Positions 26,752 through 35,259 of a stretch of DNA of 64,000 bases are shown one piece after another. The notes beneath the pieces are model-generated. The model worked only from the letters and a program-made list of their open reading frames with translations, had not been told where the DNA came from and searched no databases. Both the position numbers and the translations under genes were made by a program. Origin of the DNA: Fibrobacter intestinalis. Lineage in GTDB: Bacteria > Fibrobacterota > Fibrobacteria > Fibrobacterales > Fibrobacteraceae. Within the stretch, counting starts at the first letter, position 1. Each line of letters opens with the position of its first letter. The stretch is taken from positions 37,819-101,818 of the forward strand of contig NZ_FUWU01000004.1 in NCBI RefSeq assembly GCF_900167415.1, read 5' to 3'.

Positions 26752-27909
26752 TTAAAATGTGAATCCCACCGTTGCGCCGGCTCCAAAATAAACTTCGTCT
26801 TGTCCGGCATAATCGCTGCCACTGCCCGCATCATAGTCGTCGCCAACAGGAATGCAAGCCCGGAAATAGCCTTCCAAAGCCAGATTTTCCATCGGATTTA
26901 AATAAGCGCGAGGCCCCACCCAGACTTGAGACAATTTATCGTCCTTGTTCGTGGACATCGTGTGGAATTCCCCTTGCACACCCAGAGAAAATGCTTCCGT
27001 CATATCAAAACTCGGCTCTACATAAGCAAACATATATTCGGGAACTTCAATTTCGGTCGGCGCATCTTCTTCGTCGGCTTTGTAAGCATAGAACGCCGAT
27101 CCCTTGATATGCAATTTGCCCAAATTCACCTCTGGCTCTACCGCAAAAGCGTGACTCATTTTCGGTTCGTCCTCTTGGAGCGCATCGGACAAAAGCCCAT
27201 AGGCAATCTGCACGTTCAACCCTTCGCCAAAAGCCAGATTCGCCGTCACGCCAACGCGCAAGCGGTTCGCATTCTTTTGCTGGTAACTCTGGTAATTCAA
27301 AAACGGACGGATGGTATGAGAGCTCAGCGCCAGTTCATAGGCAAGATGCGCATCGTAAGATTTGCAGCCGGATTCTTCATTCTCTTCCGAAAGCCAATCG
27401 ATGCAGTCGTCATCGTCCCTGCCCCAACCAAGCCCCGCCAAAAAACCATAGGCATTGATTTCCAAACCGCGGACATTCCGTTCGGTCAATCCCACCGCCG
27501 CATCGCCCGGGTCATCATAATCGTAATAACGCAGTGCCCCTTCAGAATAAGTCAAGTCGCCGAATTTAATCGCCAAATTATCGTTGAATTGATACTGGAC
27601 AAATGCGCCGTCGTATGCAAAACCCGGAGCAGCATTGTCGTCATCCGCAGAAATAGCCGCTTCCGCCGACCACTTATCGTTGAACTTCACCTGGAAAAGC
27701 AAATTGAATGTAGAAGAATAATCGTGAAACCATTTATTATCTTCGGCATTATTCGCCAAATCCTCCCGCGGATCCACCTGTTTAAAGTGCGTGTTGCCTT
27801 CAAATTCAACTTCTCCCGCAACGGAAAATTGGGGAGTTTTTGTCGATTCTTCGGCAAAAAGCGATGTTGCCCATGCCGAAACCAGAACCATGCCGAGAAT
27901 TGTTTTCAT
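26752..27909 (-). CDS. Predicted outer-membrane beta-barrel heading the feo operon
   Basis: The N-terminal signal peptide (MKTILGMVLVSAWATSLFA) is followed by about 365 residues of alternating aromatic/hydrophobic strands separated by acidic loops (for example GWGRDDDDCIDW). It ends in Phe (GATVGFTF), as expected for a BamA-inserted barrel. No TonB box or plug is visible, so a porin-like channel is more likely than a TonB receptor. It is the first gene of an operon with two feoA, feoB and the Cys-rich protein, which suggests passage of ferrous iron or its complexes across the outer membrane. That role is inference. Confidence 0.75.
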   Translation of the reverse strand: MKTILGMVLVSAWATSLFAEESTKTPQFSVAGEVEFEGNTHFKQVDPREDLANNAEDNKWFHDYSSTFNLLFQVKFNDKWSAEAAISADDDNAAPGFAYDGAFVQYQFNDNLAIKFGDLTYSEGALRYYDYDDPGDAAVGLTERNVRGLEINAYGFLAGLGWGRDDDDCIDWLSEENEESGCKSYDAHLAYELALSSHTIRPFLNYQSYQQKNANRLRVGVTANLAFGEGLNVQIAYGLLSDALQEDEPKMSHAFAVEPEVNLGKLHIKGSAFYAYKADEEDAPTEIEVPEYMFAYVEPSFDMTEAFSLGVQGEFHTMSTNKDDKLSQVWVGPRAYLNPMENLALEGYFRACIPVGDDYDAGSGSDYAGQDEVYFGAGATVGFTF

Positions 27910-27931
27910 TGTCGATATTTCCTTTTTGTTT

Positions 27932-28012
27932 TTAGGTTAGACTAATTAGTTTTGTCTAAACTAATTTTATGATGCTAATTTAAAACACTTTCTAAATTTA
28001 GTCAAGACTAAA
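27932..28012 (-). promoter_or_regulatory. Cluster of palindromic DtxR-like operator sites before the feo operon
   Basis: Three overlapping or adjacent sites lie within 110 bases of the barrel gene start. Site A (27932-27950) reads TTAGGTTAGACTAATTAGT and matches the DtxR consensus TWAGGTTAGSCTAACCTWA over its left half. Site B (27945-27965) has perfect arms ATTAGTTT and AAACTAAT around five bases. Site C (27997-28012) is TTTAGTC-AA-GACTAAA, a perfect palindrome. A DtxR-family gene lies at 28348-28743. Iron- or manganese-dependent repression of the operon is the likely role. Confidence 0.65.
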
Positions 28013-28130
28013 ATTCAAAAAAAATTTTTTTCTCACGCCGGATATTCTTCAAAAATTACCGCTGCAACATTTTCATTTTGCGCTATGCTCGTAATCACTT
28101 TGCGTTTCCCCTGCTTAGTGATTAGTGCCC

Positions 28131-28310
28131 TTCGATTAGTTCGGCAAGCGCTTACCGAGCTTGCCGAGGTGCACTAACCAAAACTCAGGGACCATCCTTC
28201 GGCTAGTTCGACAAGCGGTTGGGAGTTGAGAGTTGGAACCGATAACTAATAACTGATAACTGAAAACTAAATTCCCCTTGGTGGAGAATTGTCCATTATT
28301 CCCTAAATGT
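28131..28310. repeat. Intergenic mosaic repeat before the DtxR gene end
   Basis: The 438 bases between the feo operon and the DtxR-family gene hold the operator sites, then a repeat block: inverted CGGCAAGC...GCTTGCCG with flanking sequence almost identical to 18051-18110, a CAGGGACC motif, GGGAGTT-type units, ACTGATAACT-type units, and a diverged copy of the TTGGTGGAGAATTG palindromic element at 28277-28307. No gene was found here. Confidence 0.75.
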
Positions 28311-28347
28311 AAACAGCGAATGCTAATTTCCCCAAAGCGTTTCCCTT

Positions 28348-28743
28348 TCAGCTTTTTTCGCTTTTGCCATTTTCCACGTGGCTTTTTACAAAATTTTCAA
28401 TGCAGCCCAGCGACTCTTTCGAAAGCACGTGTTCAATCAAACAGGCGTCCGCATCGGCATTGGCCTCCGAAACACCGAGCAATGACAAAAAACGCCGAAG
28501 TAAAGTATGCCTTCCCAAAATGGACTTTGCCGCCGAAAGTCCCCGAGGCGTCAGAGAAATCAATCCGTAAGGTTCCTGCTCTACCAAGCCCAGCTCCTTC
28601 AATTCCCGCATAGCGCGCGCCGCGGAAGGCGCCTTGACGCCCAATTCGGAAGCGATATTTTTTAATCGGGCATTGCCCTTTGACTGGTGCAGCATAAGCA
28701 CCTTTTCCAAATAATCTTCCAGGCTTTGACTGAGCTTTTCCAT
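28348..28743 (-). CDS. DtxR/MntR-family metal-dependent repressor
   Basis: A 131-residue regulator with an N-terminal winged helix (LEDYLEKVLMLHQSKGNARLKNIASELGV, helix KAPSAARAMRELKELGLVE) and the metal-binding dimerisation domain (HTLLRRFLSLLGVS, then CLIEHVLSKESLGCIENF with the Glu-His pair used by this family). There is no C-terminal SH3 domain, as in MntR. It probably senses Fe2+ or Mn2+ and binds the palindromes at 27932-28012. ATG at 28743 is preferred over an upstream TTG. The adjacent feo operon lies downstream on the same strand. Confidence 0.9.
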   Translation of the reverse strand: MEKLSQSLEDYLEKVLMLHQSKGNARLKNIASELGVKAPSAARAMRELKELGLVEQEPYGLISLTPRGLSAAKSILGRHTLLRRFLSLLGVSEANADADACLIEHVLSKESLGCIENFVKSHVENGKSEKS

Positions 28744-28803
28744 TATTTGCAATTTACATAAATTCAGAAGCGCTAAACAGTTTGCCCCAAAGATTTCAGC
28801 CTT

Positions 28804-29883
28804 TTAGCGGATTTTCCACCGTTGCTTTTTCGGTAAATCGCCTTCGCTCTTTTTCACATAAAATGTTTTAGAACCCACAATAGGACCGTCTTTGACTGCC
28901 GTTTCCACGCGCCATTTTCCTTCGGGCACATTCGATTTTCTGGTATAAATCCGGAAGCCTTCTTCCCGGCTGCCGTGCGTACGCATTCTGTTCGACGAAA
29001 TTTTATTCATCAATTCAAAATTTCCCGTTTTGGGATTTTTCCAAAACCAGCGATGTTCCAATTGAGCTTCCACTTGAGCAGGTGCAAACACAGAACTCAA
29101 AAACGTAACGCCCTCATTTGCAGACAACGTAACCGTCGGCGAAAGGAATCCCGAATGAATCAGCGCATCTTTTACAAAACCATTTTCATCGACATCGCAG
29201 GAATAATCCTTGGAAAATCCCGTACACGCATTTTGATCCTTGAGCACAAGCGGAACCGGAGGAATCCAATTCGCCAAGTAAGCGACGAGCATGACGACAG
29301 AAATAACCACCGGAGCGATTAATGTCCGCTTGGGACGCTTGGAAATTTTAAAAGCGGCAAAGCAAATTCCAAACGATAAAAGCAACGACAGCAAAAACCA
29401 CGGGAGTCCAATGCCACTCACTAAATGCGGGATCAAAAAATTCAAATACATGGTTCCCAACAGGCTGAACAATGCCAAAGAGAATCCGAATCGCGCGTAG
29501 CTCTTTTGCAAAAATTCATTGGCGACTAAAAACCCCACAAGAATCGCCACCAAACAAAACGCCCCAAATGAACCGCTGCTTTTGAAATAGCACACGACCA
29601 GCGCACTGAACAAACTGCCAAAGCAAAACTGCACGGCATAGGTAAAACGGTTGTTCCATTTTTCGCTCCAGGTACGATTCAGAAACTTTCCCGATTCTGC
29701 CGAGAGCAAAATCAAAAGAATCAACGAAGCGAGATAATACAAAAGGAGAATCGCCAAATCCGAGGTCTGCACCAATTTGCCGAGAGTAAAGGAATCCCAG
29801 GCGAAGCCGCCAAAAAACGAAGCCGCCGGGAAAAGTTTCCGTAATTTTTGAACCCATTCGCTCTGCAAAAAATCCATCATCAT
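28804..29883 (-). CDS. Membrane protein with C-terminal DUF2914 domain
   Basis: A 359-residue inner-membrane protein. About seven hydrophobic segments fill residues 30-205 (ILLLYYLASLILLILLSA, LCLVAILVGFLVANEFL, LPWFLLSLLLSFGICFAAF and others). A C-terminal soluble domain from about 235 matches DUF2914 (HRWFWKN, THGSREEGFRIYTRKSNVPEGKWRVE). The function of DUF2914 is not established. ATG could also be one or two codons later. It is a single gene downstream of sodB and upstream of the DtxR gene. Confidence 0.75.
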   Translation of the reverse strand: MMMDFLQSEWVQKLRKLFPAASFFGGFAWDSFTLGKLVQTSDLAILLLYYLASLILLILLSAESGKFLNRTWSEKWNNRFTYAVQFCFGSLFSALVVCYFKSSGSFGAFCLVAILVGFLVANEFLQKSYARFGFSLALFSLLGTMYLNFLIPHLVSGIGLPWFLLSLLLSFGICFAAFKISKRPKRTLIAPVVISVVMLVAYLANWIPPVPLVLKDQNACTGFSKDYSCDVDENGFVKDALIHSGFLSPTVTLSANEGVTFLSSVFAPAQVEAQLEHRWFWKNPKTGNFELMNKISSNRMRTHGSREEGFRIYTRKSNVPEGKWRVETAVKDGPIVGSKTFYVKKSEGDLPKKQRWKIR

Positions 29884-29984
29884 TCAAACTTATTCCTATC
29901 CGCTAAAATTTTTTATCCAAGCAGAAATTTAGCAATCTAGCCCCAAACAGACGCTGACAAAAAGTTCATTTTATTCACTCCAAC

Positions 29985-30014
29985 AAAAAAGCCCAAACTC
30001 CGTAGAATTTGGGC
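29985..30014 (-). terminator. Intrinsic terminator after sodB
   Basis: On the minus strand GCCCAAATTC pairs with GAGTTTGGGC (allowing one mismatch) around TACG, followed by TTTTTT. It lies 30 bases past the sodB stop. Confidence 0.85.
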
Positions 30015-30044
30015 ATCTAAGACGCCAGCTAAACCGTGCGAAAT

Positions 30045-30644
30045 TTATCCGAGCCGTTCATTGACGATGTTCCAATCGACGATTTGCCACAATTCCTTGA
30101 GGTAATCGGGACGGCGGTTGCGGTAGTCGATGTAGTAGGCATGTTCCCATACATCAAAGGTCAAGAGGGGCTTGAGTCCCTTGGTAAGAGGATTCTGGGC
30201 ATTGGATTCCTGCGTAATCACAAGCTTCCCCGATGCGTCGGCAGAAAGCCAGACCCAGCCAGAACCGAAAAGGCCCGCACCCTTGGCCTGAAATTCTTCT
30301 TGGAACTTTTCAAAAGAGCCAAAATCCCGGACGATAGCTTCGGCAATTTTGCCTGCGGGGAGATTCTCTGCAGACGGCACCTTGAACTGCATAAAATACA
30401 TGCAGTGATTCAGGAACTGGCCCGCATTATTGAACACTCCCCCTTCGGCTTTGGTCACAATTTCGGCAATGGATTTGCCTTCAAAAGGGCTACCCGGAAG
30501 AGCGGCATTCAAGTTGTTGAGGTACGTCTGCAAATGTTTGCCATAATGATACTCGATGGTTTCGGTGCTGAGAACCGGAGCCAAGTCCGCCGCTGCATAA
30601 GGCAAAGCGGGCATTTCAAATTTTCCGTTCGTTTGTTGAATCAT
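30045..30644 (-). CDS. sodB: Superoxide dismutase, Fe/Mn type
   Basis: Converts superoxide to oxygen and hydrogen peroxide in the cytoplasm. Metal ligands are visible in IEYHYGKHLQTYLNNLN (His near residue 33), NHCMYFMQF (His near 80) and FDVWEHAYYIDYRNRRPDYL (Asp and His near 165). The length of 199 is standard, and the sequence lies closer to iron than manganese forms by general pattern, which is not decisive. GGAG precedes the ATG at 30644. Its presence suggests an anaerobe that meets oxygen. It has its own terminator. Confidence 0.95.
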   Translation of the reverse strand: MIQQTNGKFEMPALPYAAADLAPVLSTETIEYHYGKHLQTYLNNLNAALPGSPFEGKSIAEIVTKAEGGVFNNAGQFLNHCMYFMQFKVPSAENLPAGKIAEAIVRDFGSFEKFQEEFQAKGAGLFGSGWVWLSADASGKLVITQESNAQNPLTKGLKPLLTFDVWEHAYYIDYRNRRPDYLKELWQIVDWNIVNERLG

Positions 30645-30927
30645 TGTGAGTCTCCTTTTTGTTTGTGAAAAGTTTCTTCTCTAAATTCCTTGCGGGAGGT
30701 ATCGTTGCCGAGCAAAATGTTTCCGGGCAAAATTCACGAAATCCCATTCTAATCCTGCCACATTTTTCGTAGCAATTCCCGCCCAGCGCGTCCATTTCCT
30801 TCTTGAAAGCTACGGGGCTAATGATTAATATACAAAGAACTATAAAAATTCTCCCACTCCAATTCCTTCCTAGTCGCATCCTTTCAAAAAAATGGGTTTT
30901 CAGCAGAAAATTTTCTATATCCCCTTT

Positions 30928-31818
30928 ATGACGAAAGAAAATTTCCTCTCCAACCGGTCGTCTTTTCAGGTGGGCGATTTGTTTTGGCGTCCACTCTGCA
31001 TTGTCGCTGCGGCGCTGCTGATGGCTCTCGACTTGAATACTTTTGTCAAATCCGCGAATCTCTTCCCCGGCGGCTTTACCGGACTGGCTCTGCTTTTGCA
31101 GGAATGTGCAGAAAAATTCGGCAACATCCATCTGCCGTTCACCCTCACTCTCGTCGTCCTGAACGCGATTCCCGCTATCGCGAGTTTCTTTTTCATCGGT
31201 AAAAAATACACCCTCCTTTCCTGCCAGATGATTTTGCTTTCCGGCGTTTTCACAGATGCCTTGCCAACATTCCACGTCACCAACGACCTGCTTCTTTCCG
31301 CTATTTTCGGAGGCCTTATTTGTGCGGTTTCCATCAGCCTTTGCCTTTATGCCGGAGCGACTAGCGGAGGAACGGATTTCATCGCCATTTTTATTGCAGA
31401 GCGCAGCGGTTCCGATGCCTGGAATTACATTCTCGCCTTCAACATTGTCATTCTCACCGCAGCCGGGATTCTTTTCGGTTGGGACAAAGCCCTGTATTCG
31501 ATTATTTTCCAATTTGCAACGACCCAAGCCACAAAAGTGCTGTATAAAAATTACCAGAAGGCGACGCTCCTCATTATCACCGATAAACCGGACGAAGTTT
31601 ATGAAGCCATTCGTTCTCTGACCAATCATGACGCCACTCTTTTCCGGGGCATCGGCTGCTATCAAGGCAAAGAACGCCAAATGCTCTATTCGGTCGTTTC
31701 CGCCGCAGAGGAGCACAAGGTCCTGCGCGCCATCCGTCAAGCCGATCCCTCCGTTTTTCTCAATGTGATCAAGACGGGGCAACTGTCCGGCAGGTTCTAC
31801 AATAAGCCCAAGGATTAG
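30928..31818 (+). CDS. YitT-family membrane protein (DUF161/DUF2179)
   Basis: A 296-residue inner-membrane protein. Five or six hydrophobic segments form the YitT core (LCIVAAALLMALDLNTFV, NLFPGGFTGLALLLQE, AGATSGGTDFIAIFIAERSG), and the C-terminal 90 residues form the soluble DUF2179 domain (RSLTNHDATLFRGIGCYQGKERQMLYSVV). The function of the family is unknown. ATG at 30928 is chosen as the start although the frame runs to 30892. The 283 bases before it show no gene or clear regulatory feature. Confidence 0.85.
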   Translation: MTKENFLSNRSSFQVGDLFWRPLCIVAAALLMALDLNTFVKSANLFPGGFTGLALLLQECAEKFGNIHLPFTLTLVVLNAIPAIASFFFIGKKYTLLSCQMILLSGVFTDALPTFHVTNDLLLSAIFGGLICAVSISLCLYAGATSGGTDFIAIFIAERSGSDAWNYILAFNIVILTAAGILFGWDKALYSIIFQFATTQATKVLYKNYQKATLLIITDKPDEVYEAIRSLTNHDATLFRGIGCYQGKERQMLYSVVSAAEEHKVLRAIRQADPSVFLNVIKTGQLSGRFYNKPKD

Positions 31819-31848
31819 ACTTTCAAAGCCGGGTTCTTTAAAAATGAA

Positions 31849-31902
31849 AACAGCCCTTTCGTCACAAGACCTTTAGCAGATCCCTTTGACGAAAGAGCTG
31901 TT
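31849..31902 (-). terminator. Long-stem terminator after acpP
   Basis: AACAGC-C-CTTTCGTCA pairs with TGACGAAAG-A-GCTGTT over about 15 base pairs with one mismatch and a 20-odd-base loop. On the minus strand it runs into TTTTCATTTTT. It closes the fatty-acid operon and may also block YitT read-through. Confidence 0.75.
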
Positions 31903-31920
31903 GCCGACAGCTGAATCGGA

Positions 31921-32166
31921 TTACTTGTTCAGCTTATTCTGGATGTAAGCGAGAACATCGGAAACCTTGATGAACTTTTCAGCATCTTCATCGAGGATTT
32001 CGATATCAAATTCTTCTTCGAGAGCCATCACCAGTTCTACGCGGTCCAGAGAATCCGCACCGAGATCGTTTACGAACGAAGCGTCGGTCGTCACATCTTC
32101 CGGCTTTACGCCGAGCTTTTCAACAACGACGGCTTTAATTTTATTGAGAAGTTCTTCTTCAGTCAT
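31921..32166 (-). CDS. acpP: Acyl carrier protein
   Basis: Carries growing fatty acyl chains on a phosphopantetheine arm. The attachment serine is in [10 protein letters not shown] near residue 37; the 81 residues are strongly acidic and helical, as in all ACPs. ATG at 32166 has GGAG about 8 bases upstream, so the earlier in-frame ATG at 32178 is rejected. It is the last gene of the yceD-rpmF-plsX-fabD-fabG-acpP cluster; no fabF follows. Confidence 0.97.
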   Translation of the reverse strand: MTEEELLNKIKAVVVEKLGVKPEDVTTDASFVNDLGADSLDRVELVMALEEEFDIEILDEDAEKFIKVSDVLAYIQNKLNK

Positions 32167-32222
32167 ATTTAACTCCATTTGAGGTTTTGGTTAAATTTAG
32201 AAACTTTTGACAAAATATCAAG

Positions 32223-32963
32223 TTATGCGCCCAAGCCGCCGTCCACACCGAGAATTTGTCCCGTAATGTAGCCCGCTTCATCCGAAACGAGGAACGCCAC
32301 CGCATTCGCCACATCTTTCGGCGTGCCGATTCTCTGCTCAGGAATGGCGTTCTTGAATTTTTCGAGGGTTTCCGGCGTCAGTTTGGCAGTCATATCGGTT
32401 CCAATAAAACCGGGAGCGACCGCATTGACCGTAATGCCCCGAGCCGCAAATTCCATGGCATTGGTCTTGGTAAGCCCGATGATTCCCGCTTTCGAGGCCG
32501 CATAATTCGCTTGCCCCGCCTGCGCACGGATGCCGTTGATACTCGCCATATTGACAATGCGTCCCGAACGGCGTCCCATCATGTGGCGGGCAACGGCCCG
32601 AGTGCAAAGAAAGGCCGAACGGAGATTCGTATTGATCACGTCGTCAAAATCCGCATCTTTCATGCGCATCATCAAACCGTCCCGAGTAATGCCGGCATTA
32701 TTCACAAGAATATCGATTTGCCCAAAGGCTTCCAGAATCGACTTGAATGTTGCAGAGACCTGTTCTGAATCCGAGACATCGCAAGCATAGCTCTTGACTT
32801 CGGATCCCGTCTCTGAAGACAGGCGTTCTGCCAGTTCCGGACGTTCCTTTGTCGAAACGACAGCGACACAGGCCCCTTGGAGAGCCAGGGTGTTGGCGAT
32901 TTCCAAACCGATACCGCGGGACGCTCCCGTCACCACGGCGACTTTGCCTTTTAAATCAATCAT
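32223..32963 (-). CDS. fabG: 3-oxoacyl-ACP reductase FabG
   Basis: NADPH-dependent short-chain dehydrogenase that reduces 3-ketoacyl-ACP in fatty acid elongation. The cofactor motif VTGASRGIGLEIA is at residues 10-22, LVNNAGITRDGLMMRM near 85, and the catalytic Ser/Tyr/Lys in NMASINGIRAQAGQANYAASKAG near 137-159. The 246 residues are standard. The ATG overlaps the fabD TGA (ATGA), and its ribosome site AAAGGAG is inside fabD, so the two are coupled. Confidence 0.96.
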   Translation of the reverse strand: MIDLKGKVAVVTGASRGIGLEIANTLALQGACVAVVSTKERPELAERLSSETGSEVKSYACDVSDSEQVSATFKSILEAFGQIDILVNNAGITRDGLMMRMKDADFDDVINTNLRSAFLCTRAVARHMMGRRSGRIVNMASINGIRAQAGQANYAASKAGIIGLTKTNAMEFAARGITVNAVAPGFIGTDMTAKLTPETLEKFKNAIPEQRIGTPKDVANAVAFLVSDEAGYITGQILGVDGGLGA

Positions 32964-33889
32964 AACGCTCCTTTAAGCGCCTGAACCGCTTCCACGGATT
33001 CCACTGCCGAAATTTTTACCGAGCGATCGATTTTGCGCTGCAAGCCCGCCAACACGTGCCCAGCACCGACTTCCACTCCGGCGGTCACTCCCAGTTCTTT
33101 TTGCGCATAGAGCATGGAGTGGCTCCAGCGAACCGGGTTCACCAGTTGGCGCACCAGCAGATCCTTGATTTCATTTCCGCTGGTCACCTCTTTTGCCGTC
33201 ACATTCGCAATGAGCGGCTTTTGCAAATCGTGAAATGCCGTTTGCGCAATCGCGTCGGCAAGCCCAGGCTGAGCACTCTGCATCAACGGGCTATGGAACG
33301 CTCCGGACACCGCCAGCGGTACCGCCTTGATTCCGGCGGAAGCACAATTCGCGACCAGCTTGTTCACCGCATCGACTTCGCCCGATACGACAATCTGCCC
33401 TGGACAATTAAAATTGGCAGGAACGACAACGCCCGCATCTTTCGCTTCATCGCAAAGAGCCTGAATCTTTTCATCATCGACGCCGATAATCGCCGCCATC
33501 GCTCCCGGATTTGTCCGACCGGCTTCCGCCATCAGGCTACCGCGCAAACGAACCAGCTTCAAACCGTCTTCAAACGAGAAGCCGCCTGCAGCACAAATCG
33601 CCGAGTATTCGCCCAGGGAATGCCCCGCGACCAGATCAAAGGGAATGCCTTCGGCTTTCAAAATTTCCAGGACCATCATCGAAAAGACAAACAGAGCCGG
33701 CTGCGTATTCGCCGTCATTTTCAAATCTTCTTCCGGGCCGTCGAACATCACCTTCGACAGGGAAAAACCGAGAACGTCATCGGCCTTCTGCAACAGTTCT
33801 TTCGCCGGAGCGAACGATTCAGAAAGGGCTTTGCCCATGCCCACGTATTGGGCTCCCTGACCGGGAAAAACAAAAATGGTCTTGGCCAT
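32960..33889 (-). CDS. fabD: Malonyl-CoA:ACP transacylase FabD
   Basis: Loads malonyl groups onto ACP for fatty acid synthesis. GQGAQYVGMGKAL follows the start; the catalytic serine is in VAGHSLGEYSA near residue 92, with the later SGAFHSPLM histidine motif near 200. The 309 residues are standard. ATG at 33889 starts MAKTIFVFPGQGAQ as in the family; an earlier in-frame ATG is rejected. A 157-base gap separates it from plsX. Confidence 0.96.
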   Translation of the reverse strand: MAKTIFVFPGQGAQYVGMGKALSESFAPAKELLQKADDVLGFSLSKVMFDGPEEDLKMTANTQPALFVFSMMVLEILKAEGIPFDLVAGHSLGEYSAICAAGGFSFEDGLKLVRLRGSLMAEAGRTNPGAMAAIIGVDDEKIQALCDEAKDAGVVVPANFNCPGQIVVSGEVDAVNKLVANCASAGIKAVPLAVSGAFHSPLMQSAQPGLADAIAQTAFHDLQKPLIANVTAKEVTSGNEIKDLLVRQLVNPVRWSHSMLYAQKELGVTAGVEVGAGHVLAGLQRKIDRSVKISAVESVEAVQALKGAL

Positions 33890-34046
33890 AGTTAACTCCA
33901 AAATAAACAGACAGACAGTGTGAAGATAATAAAAACCGTCCGAGTATACGCTACTTCAGACGGAAATTTAAATCTATGTTTAATAAAAAGGCTGTTCAAT
34001 CCCTGTCTCCATATTGACAATGCCGACAGGAACGAAAAATTTTTCA

Positions 34047-35015
34047 TTATGCTTCGATACCGGCGAGCTTTTGCCCCACCTTTTCGGGGACCTTATTTTC
34101 CGCAAAGGCATAAGCGACTTTGACAGCCTGTTCAATCGCCTTGGCGTCGGAGCGCCCGTGAGCAATGATTCCGGTGCCTTTCAAGCCCAAAAGCAGGGCC
34201 CCGCCGGCATTGCGGTAATCAAACGCTTCATTAAATTTCTTTCCGGCTTCGGAATCGATTTTGCCGAACATTTTCTGGTGCAATTCGTAGAAGCCTTCGT
34301 ACATCTTGAGAAGGACATTGCCCACATAGCCCGAACAAACGACGACATCCGCTTTGCCGATGACCACGTCGCGACCTTCGATATTGCCGATAAAATTCAC
34401 CGGGGCGTTCTTCAAAAGCTGATACGCTTCCTGAACGGACGCGGGGCCTTTCTTTTCTTCTTCGCCCATATTCAAAAGTCCGACTTTCGGGTTTTGAATA
34501 CCCAGCTGGCATTCGGCAAAAACAGAACCGGCCAGCGCAAAATCCTTGAGGACAACGGGCTTTTCATCCACATTCGCACCGGCATCGACCAGAATGCACT
34601 GCCCTGCGGCGGTCGGCAAAATGCAACCGATGGGCGGACGCGCAAAATTTTCACTGGTGCGTCCCAAAATCATCAGGCAAGACGCCATCATGGCACCAGA
34701 GTTGCCCGCAGAAACACTGGCCTGAACCAGGCCTTTCTTTTGCAGCGCAACGCACATCACCAAACCGGAATTCTGTTTTTTACGGAGAACTTCGGTCGGG
34801 TGATCGTCCATCGCGACAAGTTCAGGAGCGTCCACCACCTGAATCAGCTTGCCTTCATATCCGAATTGTTTGAGTTTCGCCTTAACCTCGGCCTCTGGAC
34901 CGCATAAAACTACCGCAAACTTTCCTTCAGAACTATTGACGGCATTGATTGCCCCCTGGACAACGACATCCGGAGCGAAATCTCCGCCAAAAGCATCAAG
35001 TGCAATGCTGATCAT
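34047..35015 (-). CDS. plsX: Phosphate acyltransferase PlsX
   Basis: Makes acyl-phosphate from acyl-ACP, the donor for the first acylation of glycerol-3-phosphate. It starts MISIALDAFGGDFAPDVVVQGA, the family N-terminus (usually DxMGGD), and contains SAGNSGAMMASCLMILGR and the C-terminal GLKGTGIIAHGRSDAKAI block. It has 322 residues. The frame extends far upstream over rpmF, but ATG at 35015 is the family start. It lies 26 bases after rpmF. Confidence 0.95.
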   Translation of the reverse strand: MISIALDAFGGDFAPDVVVQGAINAVNSSEGKFAVVLCGPEAEVKAKLKQFGYEGKLIQVVDAPELVAMDDHPTEVLRKKQNSGLVMCVALQKKGLVQASVSAGNSGAMMASCLMILGRTSENFARPPIGCILPTAAGQCILVDAGANVDEKPVVLKDFALAGSVFAECQLGIQNPKVGLLNMGEEEKKGPASVQEAYQLLKNAPVNFIGNIEGRDVVIGKADVVVCSGYVGNVLLKMYEGFYELHQKMFGKIDSEAGKKFNEAFDYRNAGGALLLGLKGTGIIAHGRSDAKAIEQAVKVAYAFAENKVPEKVGQKLAGIEA

Positions 35016-35041
35016 GGTGCGTAAACTCCTATAAATGGAAA

Positions 35042-35224
35042 TTAAGCTTCCTGAATGTGAACGACTTCTACGCCATTGTAGTAGCCGCAAACCGGGCACA
35101 CGCGGTGCGGACGCTTTGCAGAACCGCAATGGTCGCAAGTGGACATCGCCGGAGCTTCGAGCTTCCAATGAGTACGGCGCTTGTCACGGCGAGTCGTAGA
35201 GGTTTTTCTTTTTGGTACGGCCAT
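35042..35224 (-). CDS. rpmF: 50S ribosomal protein L32
   Basis: Small zinc-type ribosomal protein. It has 60 residues, starting [20 protein letters not shown], with two CxxC pairs (CDHCG and CPVCG) for zinc. Its place between yceD and plsX is the classic bacterial arrangement linking ribosome and lipid genes. Confidence 0.97.
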   Translation of the reverse strand: MAVPKRKTSTTRRDKRRTHWKLEAPAMSTCDHCGSAKRPHRVCPVCGYYNGVEVVHIQEA

Positions 35225-35259
35225 TTTGAACTCCTAATCGTTCGGCTCAAGAACCCGAA

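Noticed and set aside
34014..34907. A 297-codon plus-strand frame over plsX
   Set aside because: Fully antisense to plsX, whose motifs are complete.
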